This document shows, piece after piece, positions 10,978-22,636 of a DNA stretch of 64,000 nt. Both the position numbers and the translations under genes were made by a program. Source of the DNA: Saposhnikovia divaricata (lineage: Eukaryota; Streptophyta; Magnoliopsida; Apiales; Apiaceae). The stretch spans positions 66,761,001-66,825,000 of the forward strand of contig CM071596.1 in the NCBI GenBank assembly GCA_036435485.1, written 5' to 3'. Positions within the stretch are counted from its first letter, which is position 1; each line of letters opens with the position of its first letter. Below the pieces are notes generated by a model, which ran no database searches, was not told where the DNA came from, and was given only the letters and a program-made list of their open reading frames with translations.

Positions 10978-12478
10978 AAACTGATGCTTGTCCTCAAGCA
11001 TAAACAAATAAAACTATATACAACTAACTAGTACCACTTTCGTAGGTGATCACGGTTGCATTTGGCATATGCAACATGCTCTTTAAACCCCTAGGCAGCC
11101 CTAGTGGACGAGTTAGGTCTCGTGAGGGCCTATACCGAATGTACCCACAAAATCCATCTAACTAAACAACACATAAACAATGCAATGCATGAATGCAACT
11201 ATATGAAAATGCAACGATCCCCTTAAGATTAACCACAACCAACTAGCAAGCAAATATCTCAAAGAATGCAACTAAATCCAAATAGAGCTCGACTAAGTCC
11301 TCGTATACTAACATTACATGAACAGAAACGTGCGTGTGTGCGATGCTCATCAGATATACTCCCAACACTAGATCAAAAATCATACATATTCTTCGCCAAG
11401 ACAATCACAGGTTTATAAATAGAATAGACTGTAAATACTTCATAACCTAGAAACACCTCTATCGTCATTCAAGTTAGACAAGAATTCATGTTTTATTACT
11501 ACAACTACGACACATAACAATATATAAAAAATGCATGCTTATTTAACCGTGCAATGGATGAGGCCCCAAAAGGCTTATACAATAATACCCATATAACGAG
11601 CGTTAGGTTAGTGGATCCCAGACTATAAAAGCCTTAGGTCACTAGGCACGAAGTCCCCTAGAACTTAATAGCTCGAGTATTAAAGAGCTCACCCTGGTTA
11701 ATTTTGCATTTAAACTATTTACATGACTCTTTTTTTTTCTTTTTTTTTTCTTTCAATACGCAATCTGGAGTGAGAATTCTCATCTCCAACCCTAGACTAC
11801 TCATATGAATATGAGCCGGCTACTAGCCATTTGACGCCTAGCCATTATTAACAATATTAACAATTATCATGAAATCTCTGGTTTCCCCAAACTTAGACTT
11901 TAGTGTTCTACGCCATCAAGGGAATAATGAAAATTCTAAATATAATCACGTGATTAAATCTAAAACAACCAAACAAGCATAACCTCAACCTAGCCCAAAA
12001 GCAACCTAATGAGACTGTGAAAATATTTGTTTTTGTAGCATGCAAGTCAATTCCTAGGACTATAAATCAACCTTATATTCATCAACTCAAATTGACATCT
12101 ACCTACCAATCAGAATTATCTCATCCTAAGGGATCATGAAATATGCATGCCATGCAAATGCAACTAACATGATAAAACAAAACTAAATAACAGAATGTCC
12201 TATATGAAACAAAACATGCAATAATACGAACAAAACATGAATGAATTACCACTAAACATGCAAAATATGCAATCCTACATGAACAAAGACTCAACTAACA
12301 CTAATTATCCCCAAATCACCCCCAAACTTGAAATATTCAATGTCCCCATTGAAGGTAATACAAGGGATGGTAGAAAACTGTCCTAACACATGGGTTGCCT
12401 CCCACGAAGCGCCTTTGTTTAAAGTCTTTAGCTAGACATGGCAATGGCTTTTTCTCTTGAAAATTTCTACACCGTAGC
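10978..12478 (-). other. Athila-1 non-coding 3' region
   Basis: No gene. The region is homologous to 46770-48278 of Athila-2 and shares the 20-mer GCTTCGTGGGAGGCAACCCA (12410-12391 on the - strand), internal purine tracts at about 12317-12329 and 11882-11894, and an A/T homopolymer-rich patch at 11727-11755. In autonomous Athila elements pol would occupy this part of the element. Confidence 0.7.
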
Positions 12479-14554
12479 TTAATATGGCCATTTAATTATC
12501 TTTTCCGGGGCTACATTCTTGATGACAAGTTTCAGCCTTCTTTGCTCCTCAAAAGTGTCAGTAACATTGTTCTCTTCACGACCTGACAAGTTAACAACAA
12601 TAATAATAGGCAAAGTAGATGATTGACCCAAATATGCATACCTCAGGTGATCTGGTGGTTTAAGCTCGAGTTTGGAAGCTTCTTCAACATGATGATTTTC
12701 ATTATTCACCACCCAAGACTGATCAAGAGTGGAATTAGATGGATTAGGAACGAAAGTGGGTGGTTCACCAACAGAAGTCTTAACAAAGGACTTAGGATCA
12801 AAAGAACTATCCTCAATTTGGATTTCATGCTTAGAACAAATGACCTTCAATTCTTCTAACATCTCATCAGAAGTAAAATTCCTATAAAACTCATGAAGAT
12901 CTTTATTACCCTCATACTTGAACAAAACATCTTTCTCAAGAAAAGACTCAATTGCACTATCCTCAAGATTCGACCATGGAACAACCTCATCATTCAGCAC
13001 CTTAGAATCCCAGAGATCAGCCAAGCCTAGTGACTCACACTCTTCCTCCTCATCACTATCCACCACAAGTTCTGACAAAACATAATGTTCTTCTTTTTCT
13101 ATAGGGTCCTGATCATGAATTTCTTCTTCATCCTCAATTGCTGAATTCTGATCGTTCGTGACTTTTCCAGATCTGAGTGTTATGGCATTAACCTGCTCCA
13201 CGCCATCTTGTTTTCCTGGATTTACGTCTATGTCACTAGGAAGAACTCCCTGCGGCTTGTTGAGTAAAGAACTTGCAAGTTGCCCTATTGGATTTTCCAA
13301 TGTCTTGAGAGATGCTGCCTGCCTTTTATACATCAATCTCAACTCTTCCAATTCAGATTTTTCCTCAGACGACTGACCAGCACTCCCATGAGATTGTTGA
13401 TGGAATCCTGGTGACAGAAACTGTTGCCTTGGGGCATACTGCTGATGAAACTGTTGCCCCCGCTGCTGCTGAAAACCTGAAGGATTGAACGGTTTAGCTC
13501 CAAATTGTTGCCCTTGAAACGGCTGATAAGGCTACTGTGGCTGTTGGAAACCACCTTGATTGTTGCTCCAGCTGAAATTAGGATGATAGATGTTGGGAGC
13601 TAGATGATACGATCTCTGAAAATTGCTCACAAACTGCACCGATTCAATAGATATGGCACATTGAGTCGTCTCATGTGCGCCCGCACATAGCTCACAAACA
13701 CTAGCAACTAGAGGCACCCCATGGTTTGACATATAATCCAATTTCTTATTAAGTGCCTCTAGCTGAGCTGCTAGAGCTGTGACTGTATTAACTTCCAGAA
13801 TTCCTGCTATTTTGCCTTGTGATAATCTCTGAGTTGGATTCTGGTATTCATTCACAACCATCATCTCAATCAACTCATAAGCTTCCTCATAGCTCTTAGC
13901 CCATAGAGCTCCACCTGATGCTACATCTAGCATGGGTCTTGACTGTGCACCCAAGCCATTATAAAAGCATTTAATCACCATCCAATCAGGCATCCCATGA
14001 TGTGGACACTTCCTTAGCATCTCCTTATATCGCTCTCAAGCCTCGCACAAAGATTCTCCAGACTGCTGTGAAAACTGAGTAATAGCATTCCTGATTGCTA
14101 CGGTCTTTGCCATGGGGAAAAATTTAGTGAGAAATTTCTGAGCAAGATCCTCCCATGTTGTAATGGAACCGGCTGGTAAAGAGCGTAACTAGCCTTTAGC
14201 TTTATCCCTCAAAGAGAATGAGAAAAGTCTCAATTTGATAGCATCTTCCGACACACCATTGAACTTGAAAGTGTCGCAGATCTCAATGAAATTTTGGATG
14301 TGCATATTAGGATATTCCGTTGGAGCACCCCCAAATTGAATTGAATTCTGTACCATCTGAATTATGCTAGGCTTGATTTCAAAAGTATTCGCTGCAATGG
14401 CTGGTTTGACAATGCTAGATTGGATGTCATTGATTTTAGGCTTAGAATAGTCCTTCAAAGCCTTAGTTGCTACTGCTGCTATTCGATCACCCATCTCTTT
14501 ATTTGCTACTAGTACCTGAACACACAGAACAAAACAATTATGTAAGAAAAACAA
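12479..14554 (-). pseudogene. gag: Athila-1 gag, degenerate
   Basis: The N-terminal piece has MVQNSIQFGGAPTE, FIEICDTFKFNGVSEDAI and LRLFSFSLRDKAKG motifs of Athila-type gag. It continues through ITTWEDLAQKFLTKFFPMAK and an unusual zinc-knuckle-like CELCAGAHETTQC (CX2CX3HX4C). A Gln-rich region and an acidic tail follow. The tail ends with a YAYLGQSSTLPIII motif that in full Athila elements lies just before reverse transcriptase. The protease expected in between (present in Athila-2) is missing. Defects: stops near 14191 and 14022, both at positions where Athila-2 encodes Trp, another near 13530, and frameshifts near 13540 and 13345. Confidence 0.85.
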
Positions 14555-14620
14555 TCCGAGTTAGTGAACTCTAACGACCACTGATGACAAGCACATAAAC
14601 TAAAATTAAAACACCGATGA

Positions 14621-14638
14621 TCCCCGGAAGCGGCGCCA
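14621..14638 (-). other. Athila-1 primer binding site (tRNA-Asp type)
   Basis: On the - strand TGGCGCCGCTTCCGGGGA starts six bases after the 5' LTR. It matches the complement of the plant tRNA-Asp(GTC) 3' end (TGGCGCCGTTGCCGGGGA) with two mismatches, the primer commonly used by Athila/Tat elements. Confidence 0.8.
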
Positions 14639-14644
14639 AAAACT

Positions 14645-16301
14645 TGTTTACACTAAATCACGCAAGCGTACGTGGTCACAAGTAATATATGAAAAGTCAA
14701 GTTCGTTCCCACAGAGATCTGGTTTTGGTTTTAATTCAGTTATTGTACCTATGCAACAATGTATGGTTTTTACTCACTACTAAGACAATTAACAAATTTG
14801 GGTTTTGATTATCTAAATTAACTAAGAATCAAATTAACAAAACCAAGAATTACTTAACTAATGAGAATTAAAACCGAATAACTTATATGAGAATAAACAT
14901 GGGATCCTAACTTCATTAAATACTTCGCTTAGAGTTGATGCCTTTAATCAAAGTATGTGATGGTTATGATATCTGATCGGACAACACGAAACAAGTTTAC
15001 GCTACTTCTCAGTATACGAATACCAAACTAAACATACATCCATAAAAGAGATAGAAGATGAATAGACACCAATTATGTTTAGACCATATATCTCTATAAG
15101 ATTTGAAAACATAACGGTTGAAGAACAAGTTATCTATTAAGATCACATAGGGCAGCATAATATATCTCTATTTACGCTACAAATCATGATGTCAATCATA
15201 CATCAACTTATTCTATGCTAGCATGGCAAGTTCTAAATCTCAAGATCCACTCTCGTTTCACAAGAGATTAACAGATTAGATGTTAGCTACGCATCTAACA
15301 ATTAAGCATAACCATATGAGGATATCAAGAATTCATCACACACAAATCTTTAAAGCAATCAAACTACTAAACTACATAGATAAATCCGTTAGAATCCCAC
15401 GATAACGATTAGTTCATAATTGAACCTCTCGTCATCATGGGATCTGATGAAACCATGATAATAAACAAAGATCTGAATAATAAACTAGAGTAATAGAGTT
15501 TAGAAAACAAATCCAAAACGAGCATAGAAGAATAGAAAAGATGAAGTAGATCTAGATCTCCGTTGCTTGTCACGAGCGTTGGGAATCCTTCTCCAAGTCT
15601 CTCTCGTCTCCCTCTATGTGTTATGTAAAGTGTTTTTTTTTGTTTTATGATGATAGGATGTGTTTATATAGGCCACGGAAGTCTTTTCCAGCAAGAAACT
15701 ACCAAAACATAATTAAACTATAATTTTTGCAAAATACGTTTCCTAAACTGATTCTGTTTTGAAGGAAAATTCGTTACTGACTTTTATTCAGTATTTCTGG
15801 GCCATTCCATTCTTAATTGGACCTCTGAACCACTTTATAATGAAAGAGAATCTCGTTAGCTTCGCGTGAACTGTAAGATCGTCCAAAACGGACTTGTAGA
15901 ACTCAAGATATGGCCCAAACAGTGAATCAGGAATTCTGCCAGCGACCGCGCGCACCCTGCGCCCATCACGCGCAGCTTGCGCCCAACCTTCTGTTCCACG
16001 TGCTGCCTGCGCATACCACACATAGCCTGCGCCCAGCATTCTGTCCAAGATTGTAGAAAATTTCGTTGTCTTCGCGTGAGCTGTTAGATCGCTGAATTCG
16101 GACTTCTAGAACTCCGGATATGGCCAAAACAATGCAAACTGCGCAACCTACCCGGAAATCCGAATTTTCTACAACCCAACCAACATTTTACAATCCTGCA
16201 CAACTAAACAAAACACATCAAAAACACAACAAACTTGAGGCTAAATACATCAATTTAAGTCGATATGGAACGCTCCAAGTGGGTATAAAATCCACTTATC
16301 A
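14645..16301 (-). repeat. Athila-1 5' LTR
   Basis: It starts TGTTTACACTAAATCACGC and ends CCACTTATCA on the + strand. On the - strand it holds a TATATAAA box at about 15670-15663. A GC-rich block at about 15938-16039 has more TGCGCCCA/CGCGCAG-type units than the other LTR, so this block has expanded or shrunk since insertion. Confidence 0.92.
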
Positions 16302-17850
16302 TCTTTGCAGATGAGCAATCTTCTAAGTTAAACTTCTTCAATAAATCCTTGATGTACTTGGTTTGACTGATAAAGATACCATCCTTCCTCTGACTAACTT
16401 GCAACCCAATAAAGAATGTCAGCTCTCCCATCATACTCATCTCATATATGCTCTGCATGAGCTTAGAGAATTTCTCACACAACTTCTCATTTGTAGAGCC
16501 AAATATGATATCATCCACATAGATCTGAACTAGGATAATATCATCACCATGCTTCTTGTAAAATAGTGTTTTGTCCAATATGCCTCTAGTGAATTGATTT
16601 TCCAGAAGAGATTGTGATAAAGTATCATACCATGCCCTTGGAGCCTGCTTAAGTCCATATAATGCCTTAAGCAATCTGTAGACAAACTCTGGGAAATGTG
16701 GATCCTCAAAGCCAGGTGGTTGTTGCACATAAACTTCTTCTTCCAACTCTCTATTCAGAAATGCACTCTTGACATCCATTTGATAGACTTTAAAATTTGA
16801 ATGAGCAGCAAATGCCAAGAATATTCTGGTGGCTTCCAATCTAGCAACAGGGGCAAAAGTCTCATCATAGTCAATCCCTTCCTGTTGAGAGTATCCTTTT
16901 GCAACCAACCTTGCTTTGTTTCTAATGACCACACCATTTTCATCCATCTTGTTCTTCAGAACCCATTTTGTTCCAACAATGGTTCTGTCCTTTGGTGCAG
17001 ACACAAGTTCCCATACTTTGTTTCTTTCAAATTGATTCAGCTCCTCTTGCATAGCAACAATCCAGTCTGGATCCAACAGTGCATCATCAAGTTTCTTAGG
17101 CTCAATCTGAGATAGAAAGCAACCATAGAGATACTCATTTTGAGTTGCTCTCCTAGTTCTCACTCCTGCATTTGGATCTCCAATGATTTGATCTGCAGTG
17201 TGTGATCTTTCCCATTTCCTTGAGTGCTCAGTTTGATTTCTTAACCTTGATGTTGCTTCATCATCCAAATCATGATCATCTTCATTTCCTCCCCCTGTAA
17301 AGTTGCTACTATTCACAAGTGTGCCTTGGATGCTAGTCTCTTCACTGTTGATTGGAACAAATTCTTCTATTGCATAATCATTCACTTGAGTTTGTTGAAA
17401 TTGAGTTTCAACTTCAGTTTCAATCTCTTCATCAGAATCATCTAGATTTTCAAACTTTAATGGATCTCTATCTTCATCATTGGTTTCTTCTAATCCAGGT
17501 AGTTTGTTATCATCAAATGTCACATCTGTGCTTTCCATAACTTTCTTTTGACTGATGACATAAACCTTGTATGCAATTCTCTCCATAGAATAGCCAAGAA
17601 AAATTCCTTCAAATGCCTTTGCATCAAACTTCCCACCATATTCTGAATTGTCTTTCAACACAAAGCATTTGCTTTCAAAAGTATGAACATACTTTAGAGT
17701 AGGCTTCTTTCCAGTCATCAAATTGTAAGGTGTCTTTCCAGTGTTTTTGTTGATGAGGGTTCTGTTCTGAATGTAGCATGCAGTGCTCACAGCCTCGGCC
17801 CAAAAACATATAGGCATCTTTTCATCAAGCAACATTGTTCTAGCAGCCTA
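16302..17850 (-). pseudogene. pol: Copia-1 integrase C-terminus and reverse transcriptase
   Basis: The reading frame begins just after an in-frame TAG (17850-17848) that lies in the conserved RTLI-x-AART motif. It runs through FWAEAVSTACYIQNRTLI, the GKFDAKAFEGIFLGYS integrase tail motif, a variable acidic linker, then RVT_2: GTKWVLKNKMDENG, KARLVAKGYSQQEGIDY, QMDVKSAFLN (followed by Arg where Gly is usual), ALYGLKQAPRAWYD and the active site YVDD (16521-16510). The Athila-like element cuts it after LEDCSSAK at 16307. The ORF's last residues past that point come from the inserted LTR and are not part of pol. Confidence 0.93.
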
Positions 17851-18264
17851 AATTAGAGTTCTGTTCTTTCTCTCAACTACTCCATTTTGTTGTGGAGTCC
17901 TTGGAGTTGAGAACTGTTGAGAGATGCCATTCTCTTTGCAAAATGCTTCAAGTAAGGCATTCTTGAACTCTGTTCCATTATCACTTCTCAATGCAATCAC
18001 ACTTGCATTGTTGGCTTTTGCTTCCTTATCAACTTTCTTTATGTGCCCAATGATTACTTGTGGAGCCTCATCCTTTGATGCTAGAAATTCCACCCATGTA
18101 TACCTTGTGTAGTCATCAACCATCACTAGGGCATACATCTTTCTTGAGAGTGACATAATATTGATAGGCCCAAACAAATCCATATGAATTAATTGCAGGG
18201 GCTTGGTGATTGATGTCACTGTCTTTGACTTGTGGCTTGATCTTTTCATCTTCCTTTTTGACAA
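17848..18264 (-). pseudogene. pol: Copia-1 integrase catalytic core
   Basis: The DDE core of the retroviral integrase family is clear: Asp in IHMDLFGPI, Asp in RSDNGTEF and Glu in NGVVERKNRTLI, with VDDYTRYTWVEFL in between. It is out of frame with the protease/zinc-finger segment upstream (frameshift near 18250) and in frame with reverse transcriptase downstream except for the TAG at 17850-17848, at a position that is normally Glu. Confidence 0.92.
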
Positions 18265-18812
18265 GCCTCACACACTCCTTGACAGAATTCAAGTGTGGGC
18301 ATGCCTCTCACTAAATCTCTTTTGACCAGAGAATTAATGGCCTTGAAGTTCAGGTGTGATAACTTCTTGTGCCATAGCCAACAATCTTCATTTGATGCTT
18401 TTGAGTAGAAGCAACAAACTTTGTCCTTGTTTGCAGAGTCCATATTGGCTACAAACAGGCTTCCTTTCCTTACTCCAGATAGAGCAAAATCACCAGTCTT
18501 CTTGTGAGTGATCAAACATTCATCTTTGTCAAAATTTACCTTGAATCCTCTATCAGTAAACTGTCCAACACTTAGCAGATTATGCTTGAGACCCTTGACT
18601 ATTGCTACATCTTCAATGATGACATTACCAACTTTTAACTTGCCATATCCCAATGTGTTACCCATGCTGTCATCTCCAAAAGCAACCATTGGGCCAGCCT
18701 TCTCCTCATATTGTGATAGCAGGGCCATATAACCAGTCATGTGATTTGAGCATCCACTGTCCAAAATCCACATGACCTTCTTTCCACTTTTTGCCCTACA
18801 AACACAAAGGTA
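18246..18812 (-). pseudogene. pol: Copia-1 aspartic protease and GAG-pre-integrase domain
   Basis: The protease motif WILDSGCSNHMTG is at the N-terminus (Asp-Ser-Gly active site), followed by the LKHNLLSVGQ segment typical of copia proteases. The HHCC zinc-binding domain of integrase follows: LWHKKLSHLNF, with the Cys pair in CEACQKGR. It is in the same frame as the gag tail and separated from it only by one TAA (18815-18813), so gag and pol were probably one continuous reading frame. Confidence 0.92.
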
Positions 18813-20276
18813 TTACTTCTTATTTGGTACCCAAACAAGTTTGGGTCCATTTCGCTTAGAAATATTTTTATCATAACCAACATGCTTATCAACTTTCTTG
18901 GTGTTAGTCTTCTTGTCACTGTTAGAAGTCTTAGAACCTGAGGTTTCAGACTTAGGTGACAGAGGTACCTTCCTAGCTCTAGGAGGACTTGAAGACTTTG
19001 ACCTTGTGTAGTGTGTGTGAGAGTTGTGACTGATACAACCATCAATGAATTGCCTTCTCAGATTGAAACAACTAGTCATGACATTCATATTGCATGGCAT
19101 ACAATCAAATTTATCACAGAATGGAGCATCTCTATGTCTTAAAGGCACAGAACAGTCGTAGAAAGGTTTGGGCATACTACCAACAGGTTTCTTGCATGCA
19201 TGAGTTAAATGATTGGTACTGAAACAATTTTGACAAATTTTTCTAGGGGCATTAGGCATATAAGCATAATTATTATCTTTGCTAATCCCTAGTTTGCCAT
19301 TTCTGTTCTGTTTCTTCTTATTAGCCACTTTCTTTTCAGATTCATTTATCCCAGCTGATACAAACCTAACAAACTTCTCGGGTCTAGACTTACCACCTAC
19401 TGGCTCCTTGGTTTTTGACTTGACACTCTCACTCTTAGAGGATGCTGATTGTTCACTAGACTGTGCCTCATCCTCATCATTCAACATTTGCTTAATGAGT
19501 AAGGCATCCTCATCAATTTTAAATGTTGGTTCTTTAAAAATTGGAGACTCAGTCTTTTTCAAAATGTGAGGCACTTCATCCTGAACAACTATGTCATCTT
19601 CAATAATAACATAGCCTTTCCTCTGTTTAAGAGTGCTATAGTCAAGTCCAATGGCAGCCTTGGGTTTAGCTTGATTTTTCTCATGGTAGGACTGCAGTAG
19701 ACTAGAGGAGTTCTTAAATGCTTTCAGTTTGAATTCATTCTCAGCTAGTTCATCTCTAAGAGCCTTCTCAACCTGACTAGCACATAGAACCTTATTCTGC
19801 AAATATTCAACTTCTTTCTTAAGGTTATCTACATGCATAGCATTTTGCTCAAGTTCCTCATTCTTCTTGTTTAACAATTCATTCTTAGCAGACAGTTTAG
19901 CAATCTCTTCATTAGCAGCAGTCATACTAGTATGAATATTAAACATTTCAATAAATAGTTGTTCAACCATGCATTTATATTCAGAAACAGACATATCTAT
20001 GATAGTGAGAGATGGTACCTGAGAGTCAGATGGAGATTGTTCATCCTTGGAATCAGCCATCAAGGCATAGTTGCAGAATTCTTGCTCCTCTCCATCACTA
20101 TCAGAGTCATCCCAACACTTCCCTTCAGCTATGTAGGCCTTACCTTGTGTTTGCTTTTTCAGAAGGGCCTCATACTTAGCTTCAAGCTCTAGAAACTCCA
20201 TATCCTTCTTTTTAGGCTTCTTGCATTCACTGGCAAAATGCCCTAGGTCACTGCATCTATAACATCTACATATAAC
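18813..20276 (-). pseudogene. gag: Copia-1 gag C-terminal part: zinc knuckle, coiled coil, second zinc finger
   Basis: The frame opens with a CCHC knuckle, CYRCSDLGHFASEC (20264-20223), followed by CKKPKKKDMEFLELEAKYE. An acidic region and a long coiled coil rich in Glu/Lys/Asn (about 19980-19690) come next. Near 19235-19190 a second knuckle reads CQNCFSTNHLTHAC (CX2CX4HX4C). The tail is basic, Ser/Lys-rich, ending KLVWVPNKK. Long gag with two knuckles around a coiled coil is a trait of Sirevirus-type elements. Function is packaging of element RNA. It is cut off from N-terminal gag by frameshifts between 20277 and 20544, where the remnants are still recognisable as acidic linker. Confidence 0.88.
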
Positions 20277-20544
20277 CTATCCACATGGCTGGTTTTTAAT
20301 TTATTCTTGTTCGCTTTCATAGGTGCCTTGCTCTTGTTGAATGAATGGCTTTGGGGTCAAGGTTTGAAGGGTTGGTTCCTCTTTAATCTGATGTTTGGAA
20401 ACTTTCTGGCCATGAAAGCATATGATGTTTTTCCATGCCATCTAGCTCTTCAAGAGTATAGAACTCTTCTTCTTCCTTTTCCTTAACAGGTTCAGGCACC
20501 TCTCTTTCATTTTCTTCATCATCTACTATCTCTTCTATCCTCAG

Positions 20545-21309
20545 CTAACTTGTAGATGCTTCTAGGTCTTCAATAGATTTGTTGACAATCAAGGCACATG
20601 ATGTGTTTATCATTCTGCCTTGGTTGGCTTGGATAGCCCTCTTCTGAAGCAACTCAAGCTCATGAGTTTTTAAAACCCCATAGAGCACATCATATGTGAC
20701 TTTGTTCAAATCTCTTTCTCTTAGAGAAATGACCCTTTGCTCTAGATGGTTTGGAGAAGACAATAGAAACTTCATGTGCAGCTCCTTGGTGCTGTATACC
20801 TTTCCATTCATCTGTAGCTCAGTCACTAGCTTGTGAAACCTTTCAAACATATCAGTAATACTTTCTTTGGACTGAGCCATGAAAGCTTCATACTGTGTGA
20901 CCAGTATCTGTTTCTTGTTTTCTCTAACTTCCTCTGTTCCTTCACATAATACCTCAATATGATCCCACATCTCTTTTGCTGTTTTGTAGGAGGCTATGTT
21001 GGCAAACATTGACATCTCCATTGAATCTATGATCAGCAGCATGAGATGACTATCAAGGGCAACCATCTCCTTTTCTGTATCTGTCCACTTAGATGGTTCT
21101 TTAGGCACATAAGATCTTGGAAAAGTTATAGTTCCAACAATCTTTTTAGGAATCTCTTGTTCTGGAACAAAGGGACCATTCTTGAGTATCTCAAGAGATA
21201 GAGGATTAGCAGCTTTGATGAACAACTGCATCTTGATCTTTCAGAGGTTGTAGTTCTCTTTATCAAACTTAGGGACCTTCACCGCTCCTGTAATCTTTGG
21301 TGTATTCAT
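20545..21309 (-). pseudogene. gag: Copia-1 gag N-terminal part
   Basis: The natural start is the ATG at 21309-21307, 27 bases past the primer site, giving MNTPKITGAVKVPKFD then a TGA at codon 23 (21243-21241) in the conserved YNLW motif. It continues with KIKMQLFIKAANP, KEMVALDSHLMLLI, ASYKTAKEMWDHIEVLCEGT, VTQYEAFMAQSKESITDMF and FHKLVTEL, the UBN2/copia gag domain. The stop is a Trp codon changed to TGA. The C-terminus is lost to a stop at 20545. Confidence 0.9.
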
Positions 21310-21335
21310 GATCGTTTTTTTTGAATAAACAGCCT

Positions 21336-21347
21336 GCTCTGATACCA
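21336..21347 (-). other. Copia-1 primer binding site (initiator tRNA-Met type)
   Basis: On the - strand TGGTATCAGAGC begins two bases after the LTR end. This is the common primer site of plant copia elements, complementary to the 3' half of initiator tRNA-Met, and fixes the LTR edge at 21350. Confidence 0.9.
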
Positions 21348-21349
21348 CT

Positions 21350-22632
21350 TGTTGAGTATAAAATACAAGAAAGAATACAGAGGGGGTGAATGGATTCTTG
21401 AACTTTTCTTTGTTCTTGAATTAGTGTACCACAATACGTGTTTGTGTGTGTAGATTTGTAAATGCGGATTAAGAATAACACAAGACATAATATCACTTTA
21501 ATCTAATATTTTATTAGATAAAGATTTTGCTATAATATGTGAATACAAATGTTAGTATTCTCAGCTTCGTTTTTCTCAGAAAGATGTTTTCTATTGTGTA
21601 TGAAAAACTTAACTTATAGAAAGTGAGGCTGTATCCTTATAGAGCATGAATACAACCTACTTACTACAAATAAGGTAGCTAAACAATTTTACTTTCTAGT
21701 GTGTCTATCCTTTTTGAGTAAGCATCCAAACGGCTACAGGTTTGACTTTGCAAGGCTCTATTCAGATCCACTTCTTTAGCTCTTTGTCTCTTGTACATCT
21801 CTCCAAGCTTCTTTGTAGGCTTTTCCAAAGTACATTACAAATTGTGGTCCATAAAGTGCTTTAGCTTGTTGCAGGTTTCTGACTTGTACAATTCTTCAGT
21901 ATTTTGTCTCCAAGATTGTATTCGAGAAGTAACTCTGTTGGTGATTTGAGAACTAGAATTGGCTTGATAGATAACTCTGAGTTCTCGAATACTGTTAAAC
22001 TGACATATCGAATGACTTCTCGAATAAGTCTTTTCTCCAGGAATCCTTGAGATATCGAATAGAGCATTTTGCTTATCGAATCCCTGAGATATCGAATAGC
22101 TTCTTTAGTCCTTGAGATATCGAATAGAGCATTGACTTGTTGACTCTTAGAGAACTCGAATGATGCTTTGACTTGTTGACTCCATGAGTTCCCGAATAGA
22201 GTATTTGGACATGTCGAATCTCTGAGTTCTCGAATAAGGCTTTGACTAGTTGACCTTCAGAGATATCGAATAGTGTCTTTTGAGATATCGAATCTCAGAC
22301 TTCTCGAATGCTAGACTTCTTGAATATAACAAACATACTTCTCGAATTGGTAATTAGGAAAATTCTTCATTTCTTCAAATCCCAACTGTGATTATTTGAC
22401 AGTCTTTATCTCCTTGCTTGAGGCATGAACCTTGGAACTTCTTTCAAGCATTATTCTTGACTTTCTAAGTACAATTACACAACTAGGATTTGATGCCTAT
22501 TACAAGTACAAAACAAATAGAAACTCTACAACTAGAGGTTCCCTCAGTTAAGAGGTCATGTAGGTAATGCATAGCATTACACATACTTAGGCTAGTTATT
22601 ATATTAGTACAGGCATGTCTCTGTGACTAACA
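21350..22632 (-). repeat. Copia-1 5' LTR
   Basis: On the + strand it starts TGTTGAGTATAAAAT, has the GAGGGGGTGAATGG motif seen near the end of Sirevirus LTRs, and ends GTGACTAACA. The inner edge is set by the primer site. The outer edge is set by the TG...CA rule and by the point where copia-2 integrase coding starts. About 17 copies of a degenerate motif, GAGTTCTCGAATA or GAGATATCGAATA, lie between 21915 and 22345. Confidence 0.85.
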
Positions 22633-22636
22633 CTGT

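Larger units (their letters stand above)
9337..16301 (-). mobile_element. Athila-1: non-autonomous Athila-like Ty3/gypsy element
   Basis: The element has TG...CA LTRs at both ends and is flanked by a perfect TCTTT duplication (9332-9336 and 16302-16306), which falls inside copia-1 pol. On the - strand it has a 5' LTR, a tRNA-Asp-type primer site, a degenerate Athila-type gag, about 1.5 kb of non-coding DNA, a purine tract and a 3' LTR. No protease, reverse transcriptase, RNase H or integrase is present, so it must have been mobilised in trans. It is related to Athila-2 and to the solo LTR at 25800. LTRs differ at a few percent of sites by eye, so it is older than Athila-2. Confidence 0.92.
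4479..22632 (-). mobile_element. Copia-1: Sirevirus-like Ty1/copia retrotransposon, nested insertions
   Basis: Read on the - strand the order is 5' LTR (22632-21350), tRNA-iMet-type primer site (21347-21336), gag, zinc knuckle and coiled-coil gag tail, protease, integrase, reverse transcriptase, [Athila-like insertion 16301-9337], RNase H, spacer, long post-pol ORF. The integrase-before-RT order is Ty1/copia; the long gag with two zinc fingers and the extra post-pol ORF place it near the Sirevirus/Maximus lineage. The CACTA element interrupts the post-pol ORF at 4478, so the 3' LTR lies outside the window. The LTR edge at 22632 touches copia-2 integrase, with CTGTG as the presumed target duplication. 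Several stops and frameshifts inactivate it. Confidence 0.9.

Noticed and set aside
14621..14638. tRNA-Asp fragment
   Set aside because: It is the primer binding site next to an LTR, not a tRNA gene.
16255..16301. C-terminal residues of the copia-1 RT ORF
   Set aside because: They are translated from the inserted Athila-1 LTR, so I ended the RT at the insertion.
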